Shown: positions 1 to 10,838, counted from the first letter of the stretch. The stretch is 64,000 nt of DNA from Verrucomicrobia bacterium LW23 (GCA_003054695.1 QAZA01000016.1:62001-126000); one strand, 5' to 3'. Notes: a model not told the origin generated them from the sequence alone. Translations and numbers: made by a program.

Positions 1-1
1 C

Positions 2-1210
2 GGCCTGGTGCGCGTGCACCGGGGCTCCATCGGCGGCAAGCCGGCCATCAGCGGCCACTACCACGGGCAGAGCAAGGGCAACCCGCGCCACAAGCCGCAT
101 CAGGAGAGCAGCCACCACCCCCACCACAACCGGATGACGGACAAGATCCTCAACCCCGGGCTGATCGGCAGCAACAGCCGCCTCAACGCGCCCGAGGAGC
201 ACTACGGCCGGGACAGGGCCAACACCCACCTCATCAAAACGGTGCAGCGCCACCTGGCCGCCGGCACGATGACGCCGGCGGAAGCCGCCAAGGTGCAGCT
301 GCCCATCCTGGGCTGGCACGAGTGGTATCAGCTGGCCACGCGCGCCTACCACCAGCTGGCGATGGAGAGCGAGCACGCCCTTGAGGGTTGGGAAGAGGCG
401 GAGCTAATGCACAGCGAATTTCGCTTGGGCCCGGGCCAGGACTGGCAGCCCATGAGCGCTCTGGACGAGATGCCGCCCAATCGGCGCGCTGCGGTAGAGG
501 CCTACATCACTCTGCCCGGCATGCACAACGTGCGCCGCAAAAGCCGGCTGGAGGTGTACCGCGAGGGCGCGCGCGACCTGGTGCGAGTGGACATGAGCGC
601 CGCCTGGCTGATCCTGGACCAGGACGCGCAGCCGTGCACGGTAACGAACCGCAGGCTCCTCGAGTACACGGAAAACAAGCGCAAATTCCATTTCATCGGC
701 CCCATCCGCACCGCCTCCGGCCAGTCGATCGACCTGCGCCGCGGCGCCACCTACCGCCTGGTCGTCAACGCCTTCTACCCCAGCAAAGCTCTGGTGGGGG
801 ATACCGACGGCCGCCTGCTGGGCGTGGTGGACGAGTGGGAGCGCAAGACGCGCATGGATCTGGACGGACTGGCCCACTCCTACGGCCGCGTGGCCGCCGC
901 CACCGGCGACGAACTGGCCGACCTGGAGCGCCGCCACTGGGACCAGGCGGACCTCAAGCGCCGGCAGGAAGAACACAACGCCCGCCTCTTTGCCGGCAAA
1001 CCCGTCACCGCCGAGGACCGCGCCCGCGAGGCCGAAAAGCGCCGCATCGCCAAAAGCGTCACCCCCTCGGAGATGATTGAAGCTCTGACGCCTGCCCCCA
1101 CCCCCGAGGAGGACGAGCCCGAGGACGACGATTTTTCCAGCCTCATCGGCGGCCCCGCACCGGCGGCCGTGGACGACGAGGACCACGCAGATTTTGACTC
1201 ACTGCTGTGA
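2..1210 (+). CDS. Mu-like transposase, C-terminal part (left-truncated by window)
   Basis: The frame is open to the left edge, so only about 400 C-terminal residues are visible. The sequence begins with a conserved transposase stretch, GNPRHKPHQESSHH followed by SNSRLNAPEEHYGRDR. In phage-type DDE transposases this is the GNPR-K-P-x-E block that carries the catalytic Glu, so the Glu in KPHQES is the likely third catalytic residue; the two Asp residues would be outside the window. After it come a Mu-transposase-type beta-barrel region (roughly residues 140-260 of the visible part) and a charged, helical, acidic tail ending DDEDHADFDSLL, where MuA carries its MuB/ClpX contact region. The next gene follows almost immediately, and the MuB-like gene lies two genes on. 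Family assignment is strong from context and moderate from sequence. Confidence 0.8.
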   Translation, partial: GLVRVHRGSIGGKPAISGHYHGQSKGNPRHKPHQESSHHPHHNRMTDKILNPGLIGSNSRLNAPEEHYGRDRANTHLIKTVQRHLAAGTMTPAEAAKVQLPILGWHEWYQLATRAYHQLAMESEHALEGWEEAELMHSEFRLGPGQDWQPMSALDEMPPNRRAAVEAYITLPGMHNVRRKSRLEVYREGARDLVRVDMSAAWLILDQDAQPCTVTNRRLLEYTENKRKFHFIGPIRTASGQSIDLRRGATYRLVVNAFYPSKALVGDTDGRLLGVVDEWERKTRMDLDGLAHSYGRVAAATGDELADLERRHWDQADLKRRQEEHNARLFAGKPVTAEDRAREAEKRRIAKSVTPSEMIEALTPAPTPEEDEPEDDDFSSLIGGPAPAAVDDEDHADFDSLL

Positions 1211-1248
1211 GTCTTAACCCACCAACCCAAACAAAACAAAAGAACGAA

Positions 1249-1635
1249 ATGCCCTCCACACTCGACCAGCTCGACGCCAGCAAGGCAGCCGTTGAACACG
1301 TCCTCAAGACGATCCGCGACAACCCCGAAATCTACTACCACCTGGGATGGGGAACCAAGTCCTTCAGCCTCCTGACAGACGCCTACGCCGCGATTCACTG
1401 CCTGGAGATTGACGCTGATAAGCGCAACGTGACGCCCGTGCACGAAATGTTTTTCCCGGACGAACACCGCATGGAGGTATTTGAGAAGGACAAACAACTA
1501 TTCGACGACTTGCGTAGCGCGATCCACGACCAGGGGCTCACGATCCAGCAGGCGATCGGGCTGGTCACGTATTTCGGCAGCAAGATCGACCGCGTGCCCG
1601 AGGACTACATCCCCACCGACGAAGAGGAGGATTGA
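1249..1635 (+). CDS. Hypothetical Mu-like early protein (128 aa)
   Basis: An acidic 128-residue protein that I do not recognise. It is predicted to be largely helical, with no membrane segment, signal peptide or cysteine motif, and ends in the acidic tail PTDEEED. The ATG at 1249 was chosen. A GTG at 1207 overlaps the stop of the transposase as GTGA and would add 14 residues, so translational coupling from the transposase is an alternative. It sits between the transposase and a DUF3846-like gene, 3 bp upstream of the latter, and is clearly part of the same early operon. Function is unknown. Confidence 0.65.
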   Translation: MPSTLDQLDASKAAVEHVLKTIRDNPEIYYHLGWGTKSFSLLTDAYAAIHCLEIDADKRNVTPVHEMFFPDEHRMEVFEKDKQLFDDLRSAIHDQGLTIQQAIGLVTYFGSKIDRVPEDYIPTDEEED

Positions 1636-1638
1636 GCC

Positions 1639-1914
1639 ATGGCCACCCTCTACAAAACAGATGGTACCGCCACGCCGGCGGTACCCGCGAATGGCAGCCA
1701 CTTCACCCTGGCCGAGATGTACAAGCTCGTGGGCTGCCACACGATCGAGCGCGTTGGCCTGTCCGCCGGCCGCGCGATGATTATCGACGAGGACGGCAAA
1801 TGGAGCGGCAAAAAGGTCAATGACAACGCTACCCGCCTCTGCCAGCTGCGCCTGATGCCCGGCGACGTCATCGTCGGCGACGCCCTGCTGGTGGAGAAAG
1901 GGGAGATGCGATAA
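1639..1914 (+). CDS. DUF3846-like small protein (91 aa)
   Basis: This 91-residue protein fits the DUF3846 pattern: a YKTDGT opening, a FTLAEMYKLVGCHTIERV block, AMIIDEDGKW, then NDNATRLC and a C-terminal PGDVIVGDALLV. DUF3846 proteins are common in phages, plasmids and other mobile elements, and their biochemical role is not established. The ATG at 1639 is preceded by GAGGAGGATTGAGCC, a good ribosome-binding site, and lies just after the upstream stop codon. It belongs to the early operon of the Mu-like element. Confidence 0.65.
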   Translation: MATLYKTDGTATPAVPANGSHFTLAEMYKLVGCHTIERVGLSAGRAMIIDEDGKWSGKKVNDNATRLCQLRLMPGDVIVGDALLVEKGEMR

Positions 1915-1919
1915 CCATC

Positions 1920-3062
1920 ATGCGAACTGCAACTACCATAGATATCGACGCCACCCCCGTCACCGTCACCACGGCGCCGGTCGGCGAGCTCGTCCCCACC
2001 GGCCCCGCGACGCCTGTGGCTGTACCAGCCGCGCCGGCCGCGCCCCAGGCCAAGGCCAAGCGCCTGGAGACTCGGAAGATGAAGATCGGCGGGGACATTG
2101 TGCGCCAGGCCACGGTGGATTTACCGCCGGAGCAGCGCGAGCAGATCCTGTGGCTCTACCACTACGCCTTTCATAAAGACATCTCACTCAAAGAGTTGTC
2201 GCTGGAGGTTGGTGCGTACGAGCAATCCGTCTGGCACAAGGTGTTCCACGGCAACTACGAGGGCAACCTGGAGAACGTCACCACGGCGATCGTCAAGTTC
2301 CGCCAGCTTTCGGCCGCGCGCAGCACCGTGCAGGCCGTGGGCTTTGTGATGACGCCGACCGCCCGCCGCGTCTTCTCCGCCTGCGACACCGCCCTGGTGA
2401 CTCAGCGCATTGTCCCCATCATCAGCGAGGGGGCCGGCCTCTCCACCACACTGGAGGAGTACGCCCGGCGCCATCGCGGCACGGCCTCCTACGTGCGCAT
2501 GGGCATGGGTGGCACGCTCTGGGAGCTGATCCAGGACCTCAACGAGATCCACGCCCTGCCCAGCTCCCCACTGGAGCGTGAGCTCCGCCGGCGCCTTGTC
2601 AAGTGCTTTAGCCCTAAAGACCTGCTCATCGTCGACGACTGCGAGAGCGGATTTTGCGCGCTGGGCACCGGCATGTCCCCCGTGCGCGCCATGGAGTTTT
2701 TGCGCAACCTGCACGAGGAGTCCGGCTGCGCCGTGATCCTCGCCGGCAGCACGCTTTTCCAAGAGCAGCTGCAGCGCGGCAAATGGGCCAAGGAGCTGCG
2801 CAAACTCCGCCGCCGCTGCCTGCCCACCGTAACCCTGCGCACGACCCGCGCCGACCTGCAGGCCATCGCCGAATCCATCGGCCTGCCCCCCATCACCGAC
2901 CAGGCCCAGCGCATCCAGGAGGATCTGACCCGCGACGGCATGGACCAGTGGGTCAACCTGCTGAGCAGCGCCAGCCGCATGGCGGCCAAGGATGGTGGCC
3001 GCGTCTCCTGGGACCACGTGACTCGCGCCTATGGGCTGTACCTCAAGCTGGGGGGCGAGTGA
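1920..3062 (+). CDS. MuB-like AAA target-capture protein with degenerate Walker A
   Basis: A 380-residue protein placed where Mu phages encode MuB, the ATP-dependent DNA-binding protein that selects targets and activates the transposase. Residues 1-55 are a Pro/Ala/Thr-rich leader. Residues about 80-135 (SLKELSLEVGAYEQSVWHKV, then GNLENV) resemble the N-terminal HTH of MuB, which contacts DNA. The AAA core follows. A Walker-B-like LLIVDDCE occurs at about 236-242 and a sensor-like VILAGSTLF at about 278. The expected P-loop is altered: residues 169-178 read SEGAGLSTTL where relatives have a G-K-T-T stretch, so the Walker A lysine is missing. ATP binding may be lost or unusual. The gene follows the DUF3846 gene by 5 bp. 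Confidence 0.75.
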   Translation: MRTATTIDIDATPVTVTTAPVGELVPTGPATPVAVPAAPAAPQAKAKRLETRKMKIGGDIVRQATVDLPPEQREQILWLYHYAFHKDISLKELSLEVGAYEQSVWHKVFHGNYEGNLENVTTAIVKFRQLSAARSTVQAVGFVMTPTARRVFSACDTALVTQRIVPIISEGAGLSTTLEEYARRHRGTASYVRMGMGGTLWELIQDLNEIHALPSSPLERELRRRLVKCFSPKDLLIVDDCESGFCALGTGMSPVRAMEFLRNLHEESGCAVILAGSTLFQEQLQRGKWAKELRKLRRRCLPTVTLRTTRADLQAIAESIGLPPITDQAQRIQEDLTRDGMDQWVNLLSSASRMAAKDGGRVSWDHVTRAYGLYLKLGGE

Positions 3063-3088
3063 GCACAACGGAAAATCTTACCCCGCAA

Positions 3089-3841
3089 ATGAACGCCCCT
3101 ATCCTCGACAAAATCAAAAAGCTGCTGCGCCTCTCCAAGTCCGACAACCCGCACGAGGCGGAGCTGGCGCTGCAAAACGCCTGGCGCATGGCTGCGCGCC
3201 ATAAGATTGACCTGGCCAAAGTCGACCTGGATGACGAGGAGTGCGAACGCATTGTGCGCGATACCGTGCCGCTGGGCATCTCCCGGTTATCGGCCGAGCG
3301 GGAGAGGGTGATGCAGATCCTTGCCTCCTTCTTTCATGTGGAGATTGTCATGGTCAAGCAGCGCAATGCCACCTCATTTCTCTCGCGCTCCACGGGCTCC
3401 ACGGGCGCCCGCTTCTCCATCGCCCTGGTTTACCTGGGCAAGCCCACCGACATTGCCCTGGCTCGCTACACGCACGACTTTCTGCTGCAGGCCTACGCGG
3501 CAGCATTCCGAGGGTTCACCTCCTCCGAGCAAAAGGCCCGCCGGAAAATGACCCCGAACAAGCGTAAGCAGTTCTGCACAGGGTTCTTTTACGGCCTGGC
3601 CAGCACCCTCAAGCGTGCGCAGGACGAGCTCGTCCTGGAAGACGCCAAGTTCGCCATCGTGCTGCGGGACGAAAAAAAGGCCCGCCAGGAGGCTCGGGAT
3701 AGGCACTACCCCGAGGCAGAGGACCGCGAGAAGCTCGATGAGGGCCGGCGCAACGATACAGCGATCAAAGCCGGCTACAAAGCCGGCCGCGAGACGAAAA
3801 TCCACCAGCCCGTCAAGGACGGCACCCTGTGCCTGGAATAA
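3089..3841 (+). CDS. DUF2786 domain protein (250 aa)
   Basis: The N-terminus, ILDKIKKLLRLSKSDNPHEA followed by an alanine-rich helix and an MAARHKIDL-type segment, is the DUF2786 signature found in many phage and plasmid proteins. The middle (about 60-160) contains SRLSAERERVMQILASFF and YTHDFLLQAYAAAFRGF; the C-terminus is highly charged. A structural or nucleic-acid role is often assumed for this family but is not proven. The ATG at 3089 gives the family-like N-terminus. A GTG at 3059 that overlaps the previous stop (GTGA) would add 10 residues. It is in the early operon of the Mu-like element. Confidence 0.75.
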   Translation: MNAPILDKIKKLLRLSKSDNPHEAELALQNAWRMAARHKIDLAKVDLDDEECERIVRDTVPLGISRLSAERERVMQILASFFHVEIVMVKQRNATSFLSRSTGSTGARFSIALVYLGKPTDIALARYTHDFLLQAYAAAFRGFTSSEQKARRKMTPNKRKQFCTGFFYGLASTLKRAQDELVLEDAKFAIVLRDEKKARQEARDRHYPEAEDREKLDEGRRNDTAIKAGYKAGRETKIHQPVKDGTLCLE

Positions 3842-3856
3842 ACCCCACCCCAAAAG

Positions 3857-4378
3857 ATGAAATTCATGAGCCAGCTCCAACCCAAAACCGCGTCCGCTAT
3901 CGTGGACGAGATCCTGAAGCTCGAATCCGACAAAGAGGACATCGAGCACCGCCTTGAGGCGCTCCGTAAGATTGCCAAGGCTGCCGGCATTGCCATGCCT
4001 GCAGATAAACGGATCGCCACCAAAAACAACGGCTGGACGGTGCTGCTGCCCTCCAGCGGCCCTGTCGGCTACCTCTCCGTGATCCAGGCCGGCGACTCCC
4101 TCGTGTCCGAGCTCCCCGAGGAGAAGCTGGCCGAGCTCAAAAAGCTCTGCGGCGATAAGTTCTCCGCCATCTTCAAGCTGGAGACCGTCGTCACCACCCA
4201 GGACAACCCCCGCGACCGCATCGAGGTGCTGTTCCCGCCCGGCCAGGCCCGCAAAATCATTGCCCTCATCACCAAAAAGGGCAACTGCAGCCTGCGCTGC
4301 TGCCACGATAAGGCAGCCGAGTACATCCCCTCGGTAGAGGAGACGACCTACACCCTCAAAACCAAAAAGGCGGCCTGA
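3857..4378 (+). CDS. Hypothetical Mu-like early protein (173 aa)
   Basis: An unrecognised 173-residue protein. Residues 10-50 form a likely coiled-coil helix (IVDEILKLESDKEDIEHRLE). A middle segment is beta-rich, and the C-terminal part contains a basic, cysteine-bearing stretch, KKGNCSLRCCHDKAAEY, that might bind metal or nucleic acid, although only three cysteines are close together. The gene lies 15 bp after the DUF2786 gene and is followed by a very small gene after 2 bp. Position suggests an early accessory function of the element. Confidence 0.6.
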   Translation: MKFMSQLQPKTASAIVDEILKLESDKEDIEHRLEALRKIAKAAGIAMPADKRIATKNNGWTVLLPSSGPVGYLSVIQAGDSLVSELPEEKLAELKKLCGDKFSAIFKLETVVTTQDNPRDRIEVLFPPGQARKIIALITKKGNCSLRCCHDKAAEYIPSVEETTYTLKTKKAA

Positions 4379-4380
4379 CC

Positions 4381-4500
4381 ATGAGCGCCCACCCCATGGA
4401 CAAGCATTACCTCAAGGAGACGGCGAAGATGATCGACCTCCTCAAGGAGTTTCTAATCAAGGGCGGCGCCGCCGAGGACTGGATGAAACACATCAAATAG
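4381..4500 (+). CDS. Small protein of 39 aa in the Mu-like early operon
   Basis: A short reading frame that encodes MSAHPMDKHYLKETAKMIDL followed by a second helix and ends MKHIK. It starts 2 bp after the previous stop and ends 9 bp before the next ATG, so it fills the only gap in a tightly packed operon. That spacing is the main support. The sequence is predicted to be helical and has no membrane segment. Function is unknown. Confidence 0.45.
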   Translation: MSAHPMDKHYLKETAKMIDLLKEFLIKGGAAEDWMKHIK

Positions 4501-4509
4501 GAACCCGCC

Positions 4510-4791
4510 ATGGGTCGCCCCATCATCAAAATCAAGGACCGCTATTTCATCTGGAGCACGATTGTCGACGCCCCGATCTCGCGCGGCATGACCCGCAAGG
4601 AGCTCGAGGTGGAGATTATGCGGACGCGCGGCGCTGAGGGCTTGAAGGAACTGCCCGCACGGCTCGCGCGTGTGGAAGCGTGCGGAACCTCCGCCCAGCA
4701 CGCCAACCTGCGCTCGCTCATCAGTCACAACCGCGCCGGCCCGGATGAATCCCACCTTTCCGCCGAGGAAATCTACCAGCGCTACCAATGA
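4510..4791 (+). CDS. Hypothetical Mu-like early protein (93 aa)
   Basis: An unrecognised 93-residue protein that opens GRPIIKIKDRYFIWSTIVDA and ends in LSAEEIYQRYQ. It has a mixed beta then helical pattern and no cysteine pair or membrane helix. Its stop codon overlaps the start of the DUF1018 gene as ATGA, indicating translational coupling. Position next to a gp16/GemA-type gene suggests an early or middle accessory role. Confidence 0.6.
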   Translation: MGRPIIKIKDRYFIWSTIVDAPISRGMTRKELEVEIMRTRGAEGLKELPARLARVEACGTSAQHANLRSLISHNRAGPDESHLSAEEIYQRYQ

Positions 4792-5504
4792 AAAGAAACC
4801 ACCGCTACCGCGTGACTCCGCGTCAGCAAAAGACGTACCGCATCCTCCTGGCCGCCGCATGCCGGGTGACCGGCTGGGATCCCGGCGACGACGAGGAGCG
4901 CCTGGCCATGCACGAGCGCGTCATCCGCCGCCGCGTGGGCACCAGCGAGATGACCAACGACGAGCTGACCCAGGTGATGGACCACCTCAAGGCCCTGGCC
5001 AGCCCCAACGACCTCAGCGCCCAGGTGGAGGACGTGCGCCACCGCGAAGATCCGCACTACGCCCGGCGCAAGCAGTGCATCCACAGCATTGAGGCCATGG
5101 CCAACGCCCTTGCCGCCATGCTCGTCAATGTCCGCGACGCCAACGCCTACATCCGCAGCATCGCCCGCGACACGCACGGCACGCGCGACTGGCGATCGCT
5201 CCCCCTGGACGCCCCCGTCCACTACGGCCGCCGCAACCGAAACGAGGCCTGGGAATGTGACCTGCAAACCCTCCGCAAAACCGTTGCAGAACGCTTGCAG
5301 GATGTCCTCAGTGCCATCAAAGGCACCGGCCGCCGTGCGCCCCGCACCGATATTGTCGAAGGGAACCCCCTGGGCCTCGTCCTCTCCCGCAACGGCCGCC
5401 CCATCAGCAATACCGAGATCATCCGCGACCAGATCATCCACCCGAAAGCCCCCGCCCCGGTCACGGCTCCTGAGGCGGTCATCCCCGTCCATGCAACGCC
5501 ATGA
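4788..5504 (+). CDS. DUF1018 / Mu gp16 (GemA-like) regulatory protein
   Basis: The first 70 residues (TPRQQKTYRILLAAACRVTG, then an acidic turn, an arginine-rich helix and MTNDELTQVMDHLKAL) fit the DUF1018 pattern of Mu gp16 and related GemA-like proteins, which in Mu-type phages act in early-to-middle control and modulate host gene expression and DNA topology. The rest of the 238 residues holds a helical region with histidines and a C-terminal half of unknown function. It overlaps both neighbours by 4 bp (ATGA), so it is translated as part of the same operon. Confidence 0.7.
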   Translation: MKRNHRYRVTPRQQKTYRILLAAACRVTGWDPGDDEERLAMHERVIRRRVGTSEMTNDELTQVMDHLKALASPNDLSAQVEDVRHREDPHYARRKQCIHSIEAMANALAAMLVNVRDANAYIRSIARDTHGTRDWRSLPLDAPVHYGRRNRNEAWECDLQTLRKTVAERLQDVLSAIKGTGRRAPRTDIVEGNPLGLVLSRNGRPISNTEIIRDQIIHPKAPAPVTAPEAVIPVHATP

Positions 5505-6475
5505 AAATCCACATCACCATCGAATGCAAAGGCCTCGCCAAGTTACTCGGAGCCCGCAGTTTGGGCCGCCTGCTGCGATCGGCGCGAAAGGTGCGGAAGG
5601 CCCGCAAGTCCCGGCTGTCCCCATCCCCGACCCCGGCCCAGGCCAGCTGGGAGAATGCTGTCCAGGTAGCATCCCACGCCGTTGAGCAGGCGGCAGAAGT
5701 GCATGCGGTTCCGGAGAAACTGGAAGAGCAGCCGCCATCTGTGGCCGTTGAGTCAGTGGCACCTGAGCCGCCTCTCCTCCGTACCCGTGCCCCTGGTGGC
5801 GCCAAGGAGATTGCCCGAGCCCTTGGCGTCAGCGTCCATTCCGTCTACGGTGCATTCGGAGGGCTCGCGCAGATCAGCGAAGCGTTGAGGCAGAAGATCC
5901 TGATTGAAGCCGCACGTATCGGCTGGAAAGGCCCTGCCCGCGCAGCCTCGGCCCCTGCCGAGCCCGAAGGGGAAGCCAAGTCAGAGGAAACGCCGCCCGA
6001 AAAGGAGGAACCCGACCCGGCCCCTCCGGTTGCTGAGGTTCCTGTCCCACCTGCGAGCGAAGACCTTGCCCATGTCGAACGCGGCGGCATGGCAAACCCC
6101 CGCCAGGCCGTGGCTGCTGCAGCGGAGCGCCGCGGCCTCACCAGCTCGTTCAAACAACCCTTTAAGCTGGCAATGGCCACCCCACGCCCAAGGCCACGCT
6201 CGTCCTGGGGCCGGGAAAGCGGCCCGCTTTCCCCGGACTTGCCAGCCTCAGCCAACCCCCGCCCCACCCAGCAGGATCTGGTCAACTACATCTCTGGCGC
6301 TGGCGGCCCCTGCGTCGAAAAATCAATCGTCGCCGACTTCGAGGCCTACGCCGAGGAGCTCGGCCAGCCCAGGGAGGCCGTCGCCGGCCGCGTACGGAAC
6401 ATCCTCGCCGGCGGCAATGGTTTATTTGAGCGCGACACCTCCCACCCAGGCGCCTGGCGCCTCCGCACCCGATGA
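5501..6475 (+). CDS. Phage protein with an internal LacI-type HTH (324 aa)
   Basis: Residues 1-45 are very basic. Residues 100-143 (AKEIARALGVSVHSVYGAF, then QISEALRQKILIEAARIGW) match the LacI-family HTH plus hinge pattern, where the family has xxIAxxxGVSxxTVSRxLN and ISxxTRxxVxxAAxxLGY. There is no sugar-binding domain. A Pro/Glu-rich linker (about 145-200) follows, and residues 258-324 form a small alpha/beta region ending in a likely winged-helix wing (GLFERDTSHPGAWRL). A sequence-specific DNA-binding role, perhaps as regulator or end-binding factor of the element, is inferred. It overlaps both neighbouring genes by 4 bp. Confidence 0.55.
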   Translation: MKIHITIECKGLAKLLGARSLGRLLRSARKVRKARKSRLSPSPTPAQASWENAVQVASHAVEQAAEVHAVPEKLEEQPPSVAVESVAPEPPLLRTRAPGGAKEIARALGVSVHSVYGAFGGLAQISEALRQKILIEAARIGWKGPARAASAPAEPEGEAKSEETPPEKEEPDPAPPVAEVPVPPASEDLAHVERGGMANPRQAVAAAAERRGLTSSFKQPFKLAMATPRPRPRSSWGRESGPLSPDLPASANPRPTQQDLVNYISGAGGPCVEKSIVADFEAYAEELGQPREAVAGRVRNILAGGNGLFERDTSHPGAWRLRTR

Positions 6476-6825
6476 AGAACCGCAAAGAGACCCACGCCGG
6501 TCAGCTCTACTTTGCCTTCGCCCCCCCTATCGCCATCTCCCACGGTGACGGCAGCTTCACCCTGAAGCCCGGCAAGCCCACCTACGAGGTAAATCCCCTC
6601 CAGGCCGCCAGAATGCTTGGCGTCAGCCGCGAAACCTTCTACGTTTACGTCGCCGCCGGTCTCCTGGAGCGCGTCCGATACCCCTCCATGCGCCGCATCC
6701 TCATTGACGCCGCCGAAGTCTCCGCCCTGGCCGACAAGATGCGCGACTCGGAGTTCTGGACCCCCGCCCGCATCCTCGCCGTCCGCCAGGCCAAGGCCGC
6801 CCGCGAGCGCAAAACCACCGCTTGA
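6472..6825 (+). CDS. Excisionase/MerR-type HTH protein (117 aa)
   Basis: Residues about 38-85 (EVNPLQAARMLGVSRETFYV, then AAGLLERVRYPSMRRILID) fit the helix-turn-helix of excisionase-like HTH_17 and MerR-type proteins: an AAxxLGVSxxTxYxxxxxGxL core followed by a basic wing. It is the last gene of the Mu-like element and overlaps the previous gene by 4 bp. The putative right-end repeats begin about 12 bp after its stop. A role in recognising element DNA or controlling expression is inferred from domain and position. Confidence 0.6.
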   Translation: MKNRKETHAGQLYFAFAPPIAISHGDGSFTLKPGKPTYEVNPLQAARMLGVSRETFYVYVAAGLLERVRYPSMRRILIDAAEVSALADKMRDSEFWTPARILAVRQAKAARERKTTA

Positions 6826-6835
6826 AACGCCCATG

Positions 6836-7000
6836 CAAATTTCCGGGATGCATTACAAACTCCCCCTCCAGGCCCCAATCCGTCCGGGATGCTCGCCCGC
6901 CGGCATCCCCGCCCAAGCCCGCCGTAACCCCTTGATTTCCGGGCTCTTCCGGCCTGTTCCGCTCTCTTCCGGGATGTCCGGGTTGCTCTGACGAGGTTCA
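6836..7000. repeat. TTCCGG(GATG) repeat cluster, candidate right end of the Mu-like element
   Basis: Copies are visible at 6840-6850 (TTTCCGGGATG), 6883-6892 (TCCGGGATGC), 6936-6943 (TTTCCGGG), 6947-6952 (TTCCGG), 6957-6961 (TTCCG), 6967-6976 (TTCCGGGATG) and 6977-6982 (TCCGGG). They point the same way and crowd towards the chromosomal side. Mu-family ends hold several direct or inverted transposase sites in the last 100-150 bp. The sequence ACGAGGTTCA ending at 7000 could be the exact terminus. Confidence 0.5.
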
Positions 7001-7170
7001 CAAGGATTGCATCCAAGCAATCGCAACGTCACGGCCCGGAGACCTGGGTTATACAACTTCTTCGAGGTTGACTGATCGCAATGTATACACCGGTACTTGA
7101 ACCGCTCTTAAAGTCTCAGCGCCATGCATCTTACTGCATGGACGTTACGCAAACGCTATGCTCTTTTTGA

Positions 7171-10383
<3,213 letters not shown>

Positions 10384-10447
10384 GGCAGCGCGGCGAGGGG
10401 CGGCATCCTGTATCAGAAATAAACATCATAAGGTTCAATCTGTTCTG

Positions 10448-10552
10448 CCCCTTTGTGTCTTCGTGTCTTTGTGGTTTAAAATCCCCCCTTCTCATCTACG
10501 TAAATGGGAACAGGGGATTGTTTAACCACAAAGGCACGAAGGCACAAAGGGG
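10448..10552. repeat. Long inverted repeat, CCCCTTTGTGTCTTCG family
   Basis: The left arm CCCCTTTGTGTCTTCGTGTC extends to TTTGTGGTTTAAA, and the right arm reads TTTAACCACAAAGGCACGAA to CACAAAGGGG. The arms are nearly perfect complements of about 33 bases around a short loop. It lies 65 bp after the lacZ-type stop codon, directly before a second palindrome. Such palindromic units are typical dispersed repeats of PVC and related genomes and could stop transcription in both directions. Confidence 0.8.
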
Positions 10553-10579
10553 CGGAGGGGAAGCTAAAGTAGCGTATTA

Positions 10580-10738
10580 ACCAATTCGCACAGCTATTGG
10601 CCTTTTGGCAGCGCCGCTTTTGGGATGCAGGCAAGGCGGGCTTGAGGGAGTGCATTTGAAAAATGCATGACCGAAAGACCAACGCAGCATGCGCCCAAAA
10701 GCGGCCCGCCAAAAGGCCAAGTAACTGTGCTAATTGGT
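10580..10738. repeat. Palindromic MITE-like element with ACCAATT ends
   Basis: The ends ACCAATTCGCACAGCTATTG and the complement of CAAGTAACTGTGCTAATTGGT are imperfect terminal inverted repeats of about 45 bp that continue through GGCCTTTTGGC and CGCTTTTGGG. The 159-bp unit carries no gene. Similar bases (AACTAATTCGCAGCTGGCGG, then ACTTTTGGCA) occur upstream of the Amt gene at 19649-19680, which may be a decayed half copy. Confidence 0.7.
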
Positions 10739-10838
10739 CTTACTGACTCGGGATATAGAGCGGCTTCAATACGGGTGTAGACAGCGTCCCGTAACCGCTC
10801 TCGTTGGAGTGTTGTAGGGTACTTCTCACGTCAGCCGC
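10739..10838. other. Short spacer with a GAGCGG...CCGCTC hairpin
   Basis: Between the palindromic element and the amine oxidase stop codon. AGAGCGG at about 10757 and CCGCTCT at about 10795 can pair, with CGGG/CCCG inside. There is no T-run, so a terminator role is uncertain. Confidence 0.3.

Larger units (their letters stand above)
1..7000 (+). mobile_element. Right part of a Mu-like transposable phage or element
   Basis: A run of plus-strand genes with tight or overlapping spacing begins with a transposase C-terminus, followed by a MuB-like protein, small early genes, a DUF1018 (Mu gp16/GemA-like) protein and two HTH proteins. It stops just before a chromosomal lacZ-type gene. Six or more TTCCGG or TTCCGGGATG repeats at 6839-6982 resemble the multiple transposase-binding sites found at Mu-family ends, and the sequence ends TTCA at 7000, like the CA-3' terminus of Mu. 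The left end lies outside the window, so the target duplication cannot be tested. No morphogenesis genes occur between the early genes and the proposed right end. The element is therefore either a remnant, an early-gene-only transposon, or a phage with a permuted order. The boundary at 7000 is inferred. Confidence 0.7.
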
